The notes beneath the pieces were generated by a model. The model saw only the letters and a program-made list of their open reading frames with translations. It did not search any database and was not told the origin of the DNA. Shown here one piece after another: positions 22,176 to 34,655 of a stretch of 64,000 nt of DNA. Numbering within the stretch: the stretch's first letter is position 1; each line of letters opens with the position of its first letter. The position numbers and the translations under genes were made by a program. The DNA comes from Dolomedes plantarius (taxonomy: Eukaryota; Arthropoda; Arachnida; Araneae; Dolomedidae): NCBI GenBank assembly GCA_907164885.2, contig OU015492.1:44669893-44733892 (forward strand), given 5' to 3'.

Positions 22176-23383
22176 TGTATATAATAACAGCTGAAGGTAA
22201 ACAAATGTTAGTTTGTCAGTCAGCAGACACGGGGAAGGGCTAATCTCGCGAACCGAGCATAGCAGGATATCGCGACTGGTACAGATGGACGCGGACGGAC
22301 GAGACGCGTGCACTGGTGCCATCCTCAACTTTCAAAACTTTAAACTTTTTTAATTATAAAATAAAAACTGCCGAACTCAAAAGAAGCGGACAGCAGAAAC
22401 AGATGACATTCCTGGTGGGCCAGCTCCTTTCCGTTTCGCAAATTTCCACTATTTTCATGCATGCAAAATTAAACTTTTTCGCCCACCAATCGACAAATTT
22501 TTTATTCCCATGTGTTTTACAACTCTTCATCCTTACGGATATACACATTTTCAAAAAGTAAAAAATGTTTTTAATTTCAAACGAAGCTTTTTCCCCAAAG
22601 CAGTTTTCCGAATTTCCCGAAATCGACAATTTTGATGGACAAATATTTCGATTTTCTGCTCCTATTAATGTCAAATTCACAATTTATCGGCATTTGCTAG
22701 ATATTCAGCTTCCAAAATATACCAATTACGTTTAAGAAAAAAAATGTTATCATTCTAAATAAGCGTACTTACCAAACTCACTTTTGAAATTTCCCGCGCT
22801 GATCGCCATAGTATCTTAATGTAATTGAATGGGGAGTTCGTTATTTTTCGACTTATTATTTTACTCACTAATAATTCCAGCAAATTCGTGAAATTTGCTT
22901 CTAATTAATGAGCAACTGATGAGGATTCTTCCGCCACCAATTTTGAATTCCTGAGAACTGTCTTTCTATTTTTTTAAGCACTTTTTCGTCCATGAGATTT
23001 TCTATTTACATTCGGCCACGTTGCCAAAATGAAAAATTATTAGCTGAGAACGAGTCATTTAATAATTGAAATCCAGAAATAATTTTGAAGCACCAGAAAT
23101 AATTTTAGTTTCGGGAAAGGAGAAGTTAAAACCTTTAGAATTTTTTTCTAATTGAATGAGCTTCTTTTTTTGTTTAAAAAGCAAAATTTGAAAACGGAAA
23201 TTTGAAAGAATTATTTCAAAAGCCAAAAACCAAAATTCGAAAAAGGGAATTTTAGATCATTATTTCGGTTTTTAAAAATTCTAATGCATTTTTAAAAGTG
23301 ATTAAACAGTTTTCAATCTTTAAGAAATAAAACCATTTCATTTTAAATCGAAAATTCAACACATCGGGTTGCCACTCAGCTAG
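22176..23383 (+). mobile_element. Helitron-like unit 2 (1,208 bp), head-to-tail with unit 1
   Basis: It begins TGTATATAATAACAGC immediately after the CTAG of unit 1, with no base between (the expected C at position 2 is G). It ends CTCAGCTAG followed by a host T (23384), with the same hairpin at 23357-23371. It is closely similar to unit 1 outside the 0.58-kb segment. No replication gene is present. Confidence 0.7.
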
Positions 23384-23384
23384 T

Positions 23385-23983
23385 TTCTAATAAATCAAAA
23401 CAATATCTAGACAGGATGCAATTTTTTTTCTCACTTAGTAACAGGCAAGGAATTGGATAATGTTGTCAATTATTTATGACAGAAACAGACGTTATACATA
23501 AACAGACGTTAACATCGTATATATCTTTATACGATGTTATAAAGATATACTAAAATTTTCTGCCGATGATTGGCAGATTATATGCTAAAAAAACATTCAA
23601 AATTCTGGTTGTCGATTATAAACAGCCAATAATTTTTTCTAGACTTCAGGGTAAAGATTATTATAACTCCATGAAAGAGCTTTTAAAATACTTTTTTTTT
23701 ATCCATGACATACAGTGCAACAAGTGTCAGAAAATTGGTGTCTCACTTCAAAATGATTGATCGAGGTTATCGCGTGACAGAACCATACGTCACTAATCAG
23801 TCTCGTTGCCTGGTTCACAAATAAATCTGAAAATTTGTCGAACTGCTTAGAGGAAAGTCGGAAAGGGAGGAATAAAAGTAAGTACATGTTGAAGGGTAAG
23901 ATTTGGACTTCGCCCGATCACATGTGCTTAAGTACTGTTTCCCTTATTACTTTCAAGAGAGTTCGATGATACTTATCGTTGTT
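23385..23983. other. unassigned stretch
   Basis: No feature recognised. A short direct duplication of ACAGACGTTA is at 23486-23512. Confidence 0.5.
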
Positions 23984-24327
23984 TTTGTTGTTTCTGATGC
24001 CCCTTGGCTGGAAGTAATACACACCAGATCCATATAGGCTAGCGGACTGAGGGGTGCGGATCTGGTTTATAATGTTACCACAAGGGTTGGAGTCCGATGT
24101 AGCCAGGTGCCACCTCAATTTTGATCGTGCTCCCCCCAGGGGTGACATCTGGGGGGATTTACCCTCTCCCACCCTCTCTGACCTCATAGAGGGACTTTCC
24201 GGTCTACTGATTTAACGTGCTCAAATCCGGCATAGACACTAAGGTATTTCATGGCGCTTGTCGGGACTCGATCGGAGCACCGTCGGCACCGAAAGCCGAC
24301 GTACTACCACTAGACTACCTCAGGCCC
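23984..24327 (-). repeat. SINE family 1, copy C, minus strand
   Basis: Full-length on the minus strand. The head ends CCTCAGGCCC at 24327 and the B-box region reads GTCGGGACTCGATC on the plus strand. The body contains ACCTCAATTTTGATC, the C-rich tract and CCTCTCTGACCTCATAGAGG, all shared with copies A, B and D. Confidence 0.9.
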
Positions 24328-24737
24328 TCGACGATAATTCTACAATGTAAGCAAAAATTCATAAGCTACGCGGCAGAATTTCAGCTCAAAGCTGTTTCTG
24401 AAGCAGAGGATGCAGGCAACCGAGGAGCCGCAGAATTCCTTGTTAAACGAACAAACGTAATTGAGTTCATTATTGAAATTTCATTTTGGGATAAATTATA
24501 TAATCGTATGGATTATAGGCAAAGAATTACGGTACTTAAACTTGCTTCTCATGCAATTATAATTATGAATGAATTTATTAAAGTTTTCATAAATTTTCAA
24601 CACTTAATTCAGTCTAATTTATAAGACCACTTTGAAAACCAACGAGAAGTAATGGGATGAAACGGGGAAAAAAATCTGAGAAGTAAAATCATTAGGCGAG
24701 TCTTATAAGAGAGTCTTTGTTTCGATCCCAGACGTAC

Positions 24738-24774
<37 letters not shown>

Positions 24775-25261
24775 GACACGGTGCTTACACCATGTAACTA
24801 TTATCTAATTAATTAATCTAAAAGGAATCATCAAAGTAGGCATGTGGCAAAGAACTAATATTTAAATTACAACCAAGACTTTATTAACATTAGTTAAATT
24901 CAAATCAATCCGATAATCTGCTGTTTCCCATCATCAGCTCAATCCCCACTACACGCGATGCGACATCGTCCAACGGCGGACAACTCTAATCTATGCTTTG
25001 TTCTTTAAAAGCGCTTATGCAAAGGCGCGGGTGTTAGTCCGCAACTTGTGATCTGGTGAGTCAGCCATCACGCGCCCTTCCATATGTACATTTTCTGATG
25101 TAATCGCTGGTCGATCTCAAGGACTCTCTTAAACCGAGAGATTGAAAGCGTACTCCAGTGTTAATAAATAGTGAATTTCTCATGGTAAATTACCGTTTAA
25201 CGCTAACTTGCCTAAATTTGACCTAATTAAATGTAGTTAATTATAGTTTACGTTACTAGAA
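24328..25261. other. unassigned stretch with an (AT)n run
   Basis: An (AT)n microsatellite is at 24741-24768. The open frame at 24217-24624 starts inside the SINE and has no recognisable domain. Confidence 0.5.
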
Positions 25262-25285
25262 TTACTTACTTACTTACTTACTTAC

Positions 25286-25363
<78 letters not shown>
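25262..25363 (+). repeat. compound microsatellite (TTAC)n(CA)n(TA)n
   Basis: About 28 bases of TTAC repeats run directly into about 42 bases of CA and then about 34 bases of TA. It is uninterrupted and likely polymorphic. Confidence 0.97.
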
Positions 25364-25366
<3 letters not shown>

Positions 25367-27436
25367 GGGTGTTTGTACTTGAAAGAGAATTAGAAAAACG
25401 CATTTAAAGTTCAGTGAAATTTAGTACAGCATACAATTATTTAACTGAAATGTATTTCCAGGCAATTAAATATGTTCAGGTTTTACACTTCAATTTATTG
25501 TACATGAAAATCCTTCAATGGTATCATGGATACGTCGACAAAGAAAAATACGGTATACAATGATATTTTAGAAGTTGCTACTGTATATGATCATCGACTT
25601 TAGAGGCTTTTACCACTGATCTATCCAAATTAAAAGCGGTACAACTAATTCCAAAACATCATAAGATAATATTGAGATGTGTAATCGATCTTTTTAAACT
25701 AAACACGGATACTAGAATTAAAACATAAAAGTTATTTTTGAATCAGCTGCATTCAAAGTTATTCAGCATGTCTTTTCCCTCGGATGTTTCAAACTAGTGA
25801 TTCATGCTTCGTTTCAGTTTTGTGATATCTGAAACAAGCAATAAATCCAAGAAGTATAAAGACGCCTTAAAACACGCACCTAAATTTTTGTAAAAAACCT
25901 AGCTGATTACATAAAGAGACTAACTAAATGGATTAAATAATTTATCAAAGCCACAATTTTATCTTGCAATGAAAGTAATTTATTTCTCCAGAACTAAGCT
26001 CTGTTGTTGCAAAAACGTGACAAAAAAGTTTTAAATCATTCACAACTGCCAGGTCAGTTTTTTAGCCGCATGCAGTGAAGCTGCATTTTTAATTAAGTTT
26101 CCACACCTGACATTATAAACAAGAATATGCAAAAAGATGTTGTAAATATTTAACTAACAATTTTCATAAAAATCTAAAATCATGGTGAGTCAGATTTAAA
26201 TTTTTAAAATTTTTAAAATTTTTTATTCTTTATAAGAACGGTACTGAAATGTTTCAGGTTTCTAAAGCAGTCTAGACAAAAGTATTTAATGCTGCAACGT
26301 TTTCCACTGCTTTGTAAATAACTGTCCTTTCCCTTAATTTTTATTCCTTGGAACGAGGGAGAGATCCATTTGTGTTTAGCTTGTGAAACTCAGTAGAATT
26401 TGCTATTACAGAACACGTGCTGACAGCATTCAGAAACGGCAGAGAACTAAAGCTGCAGTCTTAATCAAAAAATATTATCTCTTGATTGTCTTCCTGATTT
26501 TTTCTCTGGCTAACTGATTGTCTCGCTAACGCACCGGAATACCCATTGATTAGATGAAAATACTCCTTCCTTTGTTAGCATCTTATCAGGGAGAGGTTGG
26601 CATCCCAGTATGAACGAGACAAAAAGAATAACAAGTTTTGGCTTCAAATATAGAAGGGGGAATATGCATGCCAGCCATCCCAACAATGGCTAAGAGACAA
26701 CATGAAATACTACAAGTCCCATGTATCCCTCTAATATTGCTTTTAAAGTACAATTTTTATTTCTATTTCTTTTAATTTTTTTAAATAATTGACTTTTCTT
26801 CATTGTACGAGTAATTAATGACAGTTATAGGAATTTTACGTATCAAACTTTAATATTCATTTTTTACGTAAAAAAATCGCTTTTTTGAGCTGATGGTAAT
26901 ATTTAAAAAAAATTCTGCTTTTTTCACTGTACTGCGGATTGAAAAAAGTTAAAATAGCTGTGATGGGTCTTACACCTTTTTCCTTCATATATACTACGAG
27001 TATAAAACAGAATCGAACAGTTACTTTTAAACATGTGCTGTATTTAAGCCTCATAATGTTCTTGAGTTTTTGACATATCAGTCTATTAGTAGATTATAAC
27101 TTGGATTTTCAAATGAACACATACTAGATAAGATATGCATTTGTCAACAGGTCAACACAGACTCATTCCGCTATTAGCTTTAATTTACATGGTATTTTCC
27201 CCATAGTTTTCACATGCTGACCCTGAGAAGAAGACATATCTATAGAGATAACCAAAATATAAACTAAGAAAAGTGGTGTACTTAATACAGAAGCCGCAGC
27301 TGAACGAGTGGGTAGTTCGGAGTACTATTCTATATCTATGGGGCAATGTATAGGCTAAGTGTTTCAGGGTTCTCTCCAATAATATTGATCTTTGGGAAAG
27401 CATTTCCTTGTATAAGTAACTCAAGATACTTAGAAG
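25364..27436. other. unassigned stretch
   Basis: Nothing recognised. Confidence 0.5.
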
Positions 27437-27610
27437 CTGGACGATATCCGAATGACTAGGGCGTTGGTATTCCGCACCAGAGTCTGTGGGTTCGAATCCC
27501 ACTAATGGCATTGATGTTTCTAGCCATTCGGAATCGGCTTTATGCAGTAGGACCCGACCTAATTAGCCCTCATTTAACAAAAAAGACCGTAGTGCCCTCA
27601 ATCAACCAAT
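27437..27610 (+). repeat. SINE family 2, copy G
   Basis: tRNA-like head with TATCCGAATGACTAGGGCG (A-box region) and a perfect B box GGGTTCGAATCCC (27488-27500). The body includes TAGCCATTCGGAATCGGC and CGACCTAATTAGCCCTC, which recur in the copies at 41861 and 59258. The head is distinct from family 1. Confidence 0.88.
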
Positions 27611-28006
27611 CCTGATACTTATAAGTAGCCTTTCTTAAGTAGCCTCGTAAGCAACCTTTAATGGGGCACTATGAACATTCAGGGACGCGCTGGAAATTTG
27701 TTCAATATATGACCTCACTCCTGTACGAAAATCAAACTCTAGAACGAAACCGTCCCATTTCGTACAGCTTTTAGAGCTCTTCCCTTTGCCAACTCTGTCA
27801 ACATTTATGTCATCTTCGTTTGAAATGTCAAATATCTGCCTGGGAGTATCATCACTTGTGCATAAGAGCAGACTTCTAATAAATGACTGAATATAACAGA
27901 AACCCAAAAGAATTTCATAAACTTGGCATGTACCATCTTCCCTAGATTGAAAATTGAAATCTATTATTATATTCGGCTTCGAAAAATTTTGAAAGAGAAC
28001 AGAGAA
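27611..28006. other. unassigned stretch
   Basis: A 128-codon minus-strand open frame spans 27635-28021 and runs into the adjacent MITE. It shows no recognisable domain and no second copy, so I do not call it a gene. Confidence 0.45.
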
Positions 28007-28009
28007 TAA

Positions 28010-28147
28010 AGGCCTGTTCACATAGAATCAGTTAGCGTTGGCGTAAAATTCTTTAAACAATAATATTCCAATCATTGACTCATTTAACCAATCAGCGCCA
28101 ACGGAATCTTTGACGCTGACGCAGGTGGATTCTGTATGAACAGACCC
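28010..28147. mobile_element. PIF/Harbinger-type MITE, 138 bp
   Basis: The 3-bp TAA duplications are at 28007-28009 and 28148-28150. The ends AGGCCTGTTCACATAGAATC and the reverse complement of GGGTCTGTTCATACAGAATC pair with few mismatches. An inner inverted block (GCGTTGGCG / CGCCAACG) strengthens the hairpin. A 3-bp TWA duplication points to PIF/Harbinger. Confidence 0.75.
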
Positions 28148-28150
28148 TAA

Positions 28151-30279
28151 GTAATCGTGCTCTTCGGAAAATTTAACTGAGCTGAAACAGTCTATTTCCT
28201 TCGCTCACTAATATTTACTTAGAAACGTACTCACCCTTATATACTATAAATTTAAGCCCCAAAAATTACAATTACATACATCGTCATTAATAGTTCAAAG
28301 AAATATGCATACTCAAACAAATTTTATATCACGTAACATTTGATGAAGGTGACAGAGTTCCAAAAATATATGCAGTCGACATGCAGTTTATTCCCACGCA
28401 GCAGAAAAATGAACTTTCAACCGTCAGTTTCGCAATAAAATAAATTTCCAGTCGTTTAGAACCTGCAAATAAATGTCGAGTGAAAACGAAAAACCGCTTT
28501 GAGGTTTTATTGCCTGTTTCAGCTTTTATTCTCCATCGTTTAGCGTAGTCTAGAAAGACATTTCAAGATATATTTTGGTGCAACTTATTCTAGAAGTTTC
28601 ACTCGAACGTTAATTATATTTAAGCTTAGGAACTATAGAAAATGTTGTAATTTTTGCAATATTAAAGAGATAGTTAAACAGAAAGATAGAGAGTTTAATC
28701 TATACATTTTTAACTACTCCTATTTAATGCTCAGTGTTAAGTCTTGCCGGTCGACTTAAGTCATTTCGTGGATTTTAATACATATGATTAATAAAGGAAG
28801 TGTAACTCTGCGGTTTTAAAAAGTATGTTTTACCATAAACATGCATAATGAAAAAATCTATATTTCTATATTATCAAATATTTATATGCGGAGTATAAGA
28901 TGGGAAATTAAGTGCAGAACTATAAGCTACCCATTTACTATTTTGTTAAAATGTCCTCTGTTAAAAATTAAATTTGTATGAGGTTAAATATATAATGTTG
29001 GATAAATGTATGCTTCTTCTACCATTCACAGTAGATAGGTATTAGAATTTCTTAATTAAAAATCCAAGTAATTGAATAAATATCAATAGAACAGAACTAC
29101 ATAGAGGAATTTTCATGGTTCGAATAAATTCTGCAAATATTATTAATTTCTACGATTCTGTAAAATCATAGAATCATGATTCTAATCGCATATATCTTGA
29201 AATTTTGACTAATTGGGGAGTGGTCACTGGACTTTCCCCCGAAATAGGAATTGACTAATTAGAGTAAATATATGAATTATTTTATATTCTTTTATATCTG
29301 CTTTTAGGTATTAGTGTTGGAGGATTTCACTGACAGAGACAAAATCACTTTAAGTAGTGGGTTGTGAGTAGAACAAGTGTTTTACTTAAGAAATGGGCTT
29401 TGGAAGTTTTCCCTACATAAAATTTTCAGATAACGATTGAATTCATCAATGGTGCGAGAAAAGTCCTGCTTGACACCATTTTTATTTTTAATAAAATTTT
29501 TTATAATCCTCATTCATAGAAGGTCAAATTGCGAAAAATATAAATATGCGTAAGGTCCCCTTCCCAAAGATAACAAGAAACAAATGAAGGCAGTATATAA
29601 ATAACTTCTAAACTATGGTAAATAGTTGTGATGCTGCTCCTTATTAATCATGTGTATTTAGTAGAGGAATATCATTTCTTTAATGCAAAAGGTAAAAGCC
29701 ACTTAGAATAATGTGTAACAGGATATAACTGAAAAGGTTTCAAACAAACCATATATTAAAAATTTCACATCTTCTGTCTTATATATACTCCAAGGAAAAA
29801 CATGAGATTGTCGAACACAAAAGAGAGATAATTTGAATTTCAAATCTGACAGATGTCCGTAAATTAAAGAGTATTTTTTATTTAATATAAATTTACTTCA
29901 AATTATGGAACAACCCCTGTGTAGTTTTAGACTCTATATATCTTATGAAAATTAAATTAACGGTAGAGCAAAATTTTCCTTTATTTAGGTGCTTGTGTTG
30001 CACAGATATATTACTGTATAGTCCTGCAGCGAAACAAAAATTAAAAAACAATTCCTTTATATCGGTTTTTAATAATAGATGTTTTTTCTATTCAACAAAC
30101 CTAACCGGAATAATATTTACAAAGTTAAAAACTTACTTTAAATGAAATTGTGTATTTATGAGAAGTCCTAGGTGCTCTAGTGGCAAGAATAAGCTAACAC
30201 AGTAACTGAGCAATCCTAAAACAACAATTATTTATAGAAAACATTTTTGTTCTCTTATAACTATCATATTAAATCAACC
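28151..30279. other. unassigned AT-rich stretch
   Basis: Nothing recognised. Confidence 0.5.
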
Positions 30280-30725
30280 CAATGGTTCTAAACCATGTGC
30301 CGCAGAAATTTAGGGTGTCTTGAGATCGGCTACGAGTGCCGCAAGAATTGTTTTTGGAAAAAAAATATTAGTAGGTCCACTTAAAATAAATTTTAAGTTG
30401 AATTATTTACTCTCCGGTCCGATAAATTGTAACACAAATCCATGCACTCGTTTCTGAGGATGAATTAGATATCCTCATGCCCACAACTGCTGGAACTGAT
30501 AACAAACATTTGTGCTCTAAGCATTAATCTCAAATCTCCAATTAATAAAACATAACTCTTATCAGCGATTTCAATTTTAGCTCTCAAGTGTGATAGTACA
30601 CTGAATCCCATAGCAATTTTTGAAACTGTATTAATATATTCTATTCTGCTGTTTGTTACTTATATCTTTCAATTAATGAATGAAATCAGAAAGGGAGTCA
30701 GCATTTATTTGAACTTAAATTTAAC
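30280..30725. mobile_element. hAT MITE family M1, copy A, 3'-truncated
   Basis: It starts CAATGGTTCTAAACCATGTG and follows copy B block by block (TAAAATAAATTTTAAGTTG, TAATATATTCTATTCTG, GAACTTAAATTTAACA). It then stops abruptly at about 30725, where copy B continues for another about 130 bp to its terminal repeat. Confidence 0.75.
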
Positions 30726-30856
30726 AATTTAACTTGTATGTCTCGGTATTCCATATGCAAAAGTACTTTAATACTTTCAGGGAATTTTCCAAGACATGGC
30801 ACGGTAGTTCAGCGCATAGATAATCGACACACTTTATCTAAACTGATGAGTCAGAT
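30726..30856 (+). repeat. tRNA-like flank shared with 33604-33715
   Basis: The stretch contains GGCACGGTAGTTCAGCGCAT, an A-box-like tRNA sequence, and CACACTTTATCTA.A.TGATGAGTCA. The same sequence lies inverted next to MITE copy C. It may be the 5' part of a third SINE family into which the MITE inserted. No B box is visible before the MITE begins. Confidence 0.5.
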
Positions 30857-31322
30857 CAGTGATTCCCAACCGGTGTGCCGTGGCACATTAGGATGCCCCG
30901 AGATTTTTTGGGGGATAAACAAAATAAATATTTGTAGGGTCCTCTTAAAATAAATATTAAGTTGATATCAAACATTTGTTCCCTAATCATCAGTAGCAAA
31001 TCTCACATTAATAAAACAAAACTATTCCTAGTGATTTCCATTGTAGTCTTGTAGTATAATACTATACTGAATCCCATGGCTATTTTTGAAACTGTATAAA
31101 TATATTCTATTCTGGTGTTTGTTACTGATATCTTTTAAAAAACAAACAAAATCAGAAAGGGGTTCAGTATTTATTTGAACTTAAATTTAACATTTTCCTG
31201 ATATATGTGCCACTCTGATTTAAATTTAAAAATACTCAAAAAACTAAAATTCTAAAGAGACTGCCCCGAGTTTCCAATCTCATCCAAGGGATGCGCAAAC
31301 ATAAAAAGGTTAGGAATCCCTG
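30857..31322. mobile_element. hAT MITE family M1, copy B
   Basis: The ends are CAGTGATTCCCAACCGGTGT and GGTTAGGAATCCCTG. At 466 bp it is complete. It matches copy C in inverse orientation over the length of the element. No matching 8-bp duplication is visible, so one flank has probably changed. Confidence 0.82.
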
Positions 31323-31613
31323 AATTTACCAGTATTAAATATGAAAACTCAATTCGTACTTTTCAGAGAACGACCTACCTACCTTTCCCTCGTAAAAACT
31401 GATCACGATTCCACTGAAGCTCTTGGAATTTCCTTTTTCAATGTAGGATTACGTTCCTCCATAACGGTCCTCCGGAAAGCAAAATTTCAGACACTAGAAC
31501 CGTCCGTGGTCGCGAGTTATAATTTCGTCGTCACGAGTTATAACCCAGTCTGTATTGCTTGGGCAAGCAGTAAACAGTTAAACAGAAAAGTACCAAAAAT
31601 GCATCAAAATTTT

Positions 31614-31657
<44 letters not shown>

Positions 31658-33089
31658 CAGAATGCATGCATGCGTATATACATACAAAAGAGGTAAGCAA
31701 TGATTAGTAATCCTACGTTAATAACCCGCGGAAGTTTCGTTAGAAGAGACTACCTGAACTTTTTTTTCCTTTACCTGCATCGATGACCTTAGCTTAGAGT
31801 CAGACAATCTCTCTTTCCCACTCTGCTCTGCCAAATTTTATCTTTTATTACGATGCTCGTATGATTACTGCCCTTCGAGGATTTCTTTTTATGTGTAGCT
31901 GGCAAACATGCAAAAACAACGTTTAATTTGTATTTTTCAAATTATTTCTTTTCCAAAGGAAGGCTAGATCTCGAAGCATACGGCAGAAAAAAGGATGTTA
32001 GATAAAAAAAAAAAACTTGTTAGAGAAAGCTTACAGAATAGTCCCAATATTTTTTTTCTCAAGAGGTAACAGGAAATTTATCTGCCACATTCTTCTGAAA
32101 TTTTCTGAAAAACTTTGAGAATAGCAACGCGTATGTATTAAAATGCTCGGTCAGACATGAAAAGAAAAGTACCCAATTTTTGACCGTGGAAATAAGCTAA
32201 AACGAGGAGACCTAAATAAACTTCGGAGTTTTTATATCTGTGTACCGAATAAAGAACAAACCAAACTTTTGAAAGTTAATCAAAGATTTAATAGGTAATT
32301 GTTTAATTAAAAGGTATTGTAGTTTCTTATAAATTATGCACAAAATTTAAACATAGTGTTGGTACTCGCTAACAAATAGAAAAATTTTCTCAACTAAGTA
32401 AGCGTTTAGAAATAAAGGTGCTTTTAACTGAAATGCTTTTAGGTGCATGCTTTAATTAACAGTAAACATTTTCTTTTCTATACTTCCTGCCTTTTTTTAA
32501 AGAGAAATTCGGAAGCTTGCATTTGTAAAGCAGAATAGGAAATTGGGGCATTCGGTGAATTTTTGGTCATGGGCTAGTGTAGTTTTCGTAATAGAGAACA
32601 CTTGAACGCTGAAGATATATTACGCTGCGTTTGTTACAGAATTTGTGATTCGATTTTCTTAATGAACATAAAATCAAAAATTATACAAAAAAAAGTCCAT
32701 TATGTTTGTTTCGTATTGTTAAGTCAAGCCTGTTGAAAGGTAACTAATCGGAATAAGAATGAAGGTGGTTAAAAAAAAATAATTAGATTCCAAAAATTCC
32801 TTAAAAATTAACTGTTTTCAAAGTCATTTGATTGAATTCTGAGTTCACCAGTATTCATTCTCTTATATCTCATACTTTCTTTCTTTTACCATTAAAATCA
32901 AATTATGGGTGAAACTGACTATTCCTAGGTTCTCTCTATCCACGGAAAAGGAAGCCAAAGGGCTTTAACCTGTCGAAATCAATGATTTTTTTCTTTTTGT
33001 TATGCTCCTCTACAATTACCCTTTTTCCCACCAGTTATTCTATTTTTCTGACATCAAAAATGAACCACGAACGAGATGAGAGTCTGACT
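31323..33089. other. unassigned stretch with a (TA)n run
   Basis: A (TA)n microsatellite of about 36 bases is at 31618-31653. Otherwise nothing is recognised. Confidence 0.5.
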
Positions 33090-33603
33090 CCGGGTTTCCC
33101 AACCGTTTTACGTTTGCGGGACCCTTATAAATGAGATTAGAAATTTGGGGAATCCTTGTTAGAAATTTAGATTTTTTCCAATTTTTTCAATATTAAATCA
33201 AAGTGGAATTTACATCATGAACATGTCAAATTTAAGTTCAAGTTAATACTTACCACACTGCTGATTTTGTTTTTGTTTTGGAAGATATAAATAACAAACA
33301 CCAGAATAAAATATAATTATAGAGTTTCAAAAATAGCCAAGGGATTCTACTAATTTACACTAGATTTCTCTAGTGTAATACTACAATTCAGTGTAGTATT
33401 ACATTACAGAACTACAATAGAAATTACTAGGAATAGTTTTGTTTTAGTAATGTGAGACTTGCGATTGGTGCTTAGAGCACAAATGTTCGATATCAACTTC
33501 ATATTTATTTTAATAGGACCCTACTAATATTTAATTTGTTTATCAAAAAAAAAAATACTCGAGGCATCCTAATGTGCCACGACACACCGGTTGTGAATCA
33601 CTG
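33090..33603. mobile_element. hAT MITE family M1, copy C
   Basis: The ends are CCGGGTTTCCCAACC and the reverse complement of CAGTGATTCACAACCGGTGT. The 8-bp flanks GTCTGACT and ATTTGACT agree at six positions. It lies in the opposite orientation to copies A and B and the same as D. Confidence 0.82.
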
Positions 33604-33715
33604 ATTTGACTCATCAATATAGATAAAGTGTGCCAATTTTCTATACGCTGATCTATCGTGTCGTGTCTCTGAAAGTATAAAAGTACTTTTGCTTTTGAAA
33701 TGCTGAGACGTATAT
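33604..33715 (-). repeat. inverted copy of the tRNA-like flank at 30726-30856
   Basis: On the minus strand it reads GTCTCAGCATTTCAAAAGC ... AAAAGTACTTTTATACTTTC ... GATAGATCAGCGTATAG ... CACACTTTATCTATATTGATG. Most of the 30735-30856 sequence is covered. The homology stops at the MITE end here and continues through the MITE. Confidence 0.7.
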
Positions 33716-34099
33716 AATTCGTTAATTTCTAGACTTACCACGAAAATATGAATGTGATTTTGGAATTTATCAGTTTTTACTCGCCACTATTTCCAAATGG
33801 TTAAAAATGTTATTGTGGTCGCTATCATCATTATACCTACATTTGACAAATAGTTGTAGCTGCTAAGAGGAAAGGGAAGTCTTTAAAATATTTATATCTC
33901 AATTATTAAATAGGAAACTAAGTAAATATGTTAATGCAGTTACCAAGAATAGCGTCTGGGGATGATTTTGTTACTTTTAAATATTAAATTCAGTATAAAT
34001 ATTTTAAAAAATGGTTTGTTCCTGAAGATCCCATCATGGCCCGATGGTGTGCCTCGTCTTTCCAGAAAACAGGAGTTTTCCGACCTGGATAGCTAGCTG
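33716..34099. other. unassigned stretch
   Basis: Nothing recognised. Confidence 0.45.
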
Positions 34100-34655
34100 T
34101 TTTAAAAGAGTATGATTAAATCTGACAAGAGGAGGCGGAGTATTTGTCGCTATTAACAGACGATAATGGTTTATTTAGCCAAGGAACACATTTGTTTTCA
34201 AACAGTCGCGTTTACCTTTGCAAGGGGAAGGGAAATAATTTATTCTCAAATAAGCCCAACAAATTACTCGGTGTTTTACATCATTAGCTGACTATTCATA
34301 ACCAAACAATTGTCATCCCTTCGCATTAGCCGGCGATATTTGTCATATCTCCCCTCCTTATGGAAAATATTTACAGTCGCTTAGCTCCATTAAGACGGCC
34401 AGCTTTCAAACAAACGCGGCCCTCACTAATTGCCGCTACTCCGAGGCGCAGGTAAATATTGCAGCCCTTTACACGAGCGGGTGCCCCGAAACAAAGCTCG
34501 GGCATTCGGCATCACTGCGCGTGCGCCCCGGCCCGCTCGGTTTCCATTTCTGTTTTCCCGCTTCACTCTCCTCCACAAGCATCCAGGCAGGCTGAGCGGG
34601 AAGGCGCGCGGAAGGAAGTAGTCCCATCGCGCGGGAGGTAGACGTACCCTCCTAA
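34100..34655. promoter_or_regulatory. GC- and CpG-rich non-repeat island, possible regulatory region
   Basis: From about 34320, and strongly from 34415 to 34650, GC and CpG rise far above the surroundings (for example GCGCGTGCGCCCCGGCCCGC). No terminal repeats, SINE body or transposase coding are visible, and open frames appear on both strands as GC-rich DNA allows. The neighbouring 34260-34420 part is rich in ATTA, TAAT and CAAT-type words. It could be an untranslated first exon or promoter, or a conserved noncoding element. This is inference from composition only. Confidence 0.35.

Noticed and set aside
27185..27511. 108-codon minus-strand frame starting MPLVGFEPTDSG
   Set aside because: Its start is the antisense of the SINE family 2 head (the GFEP part is the B box). 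Such frames are a common artefact of SINEs.
27635..28021. 128-codon minus-strand frame
   Set aside because: It begins inside a PIF/Harbinger-type MITE and has no recognised domain. It is too weak to call a gene.
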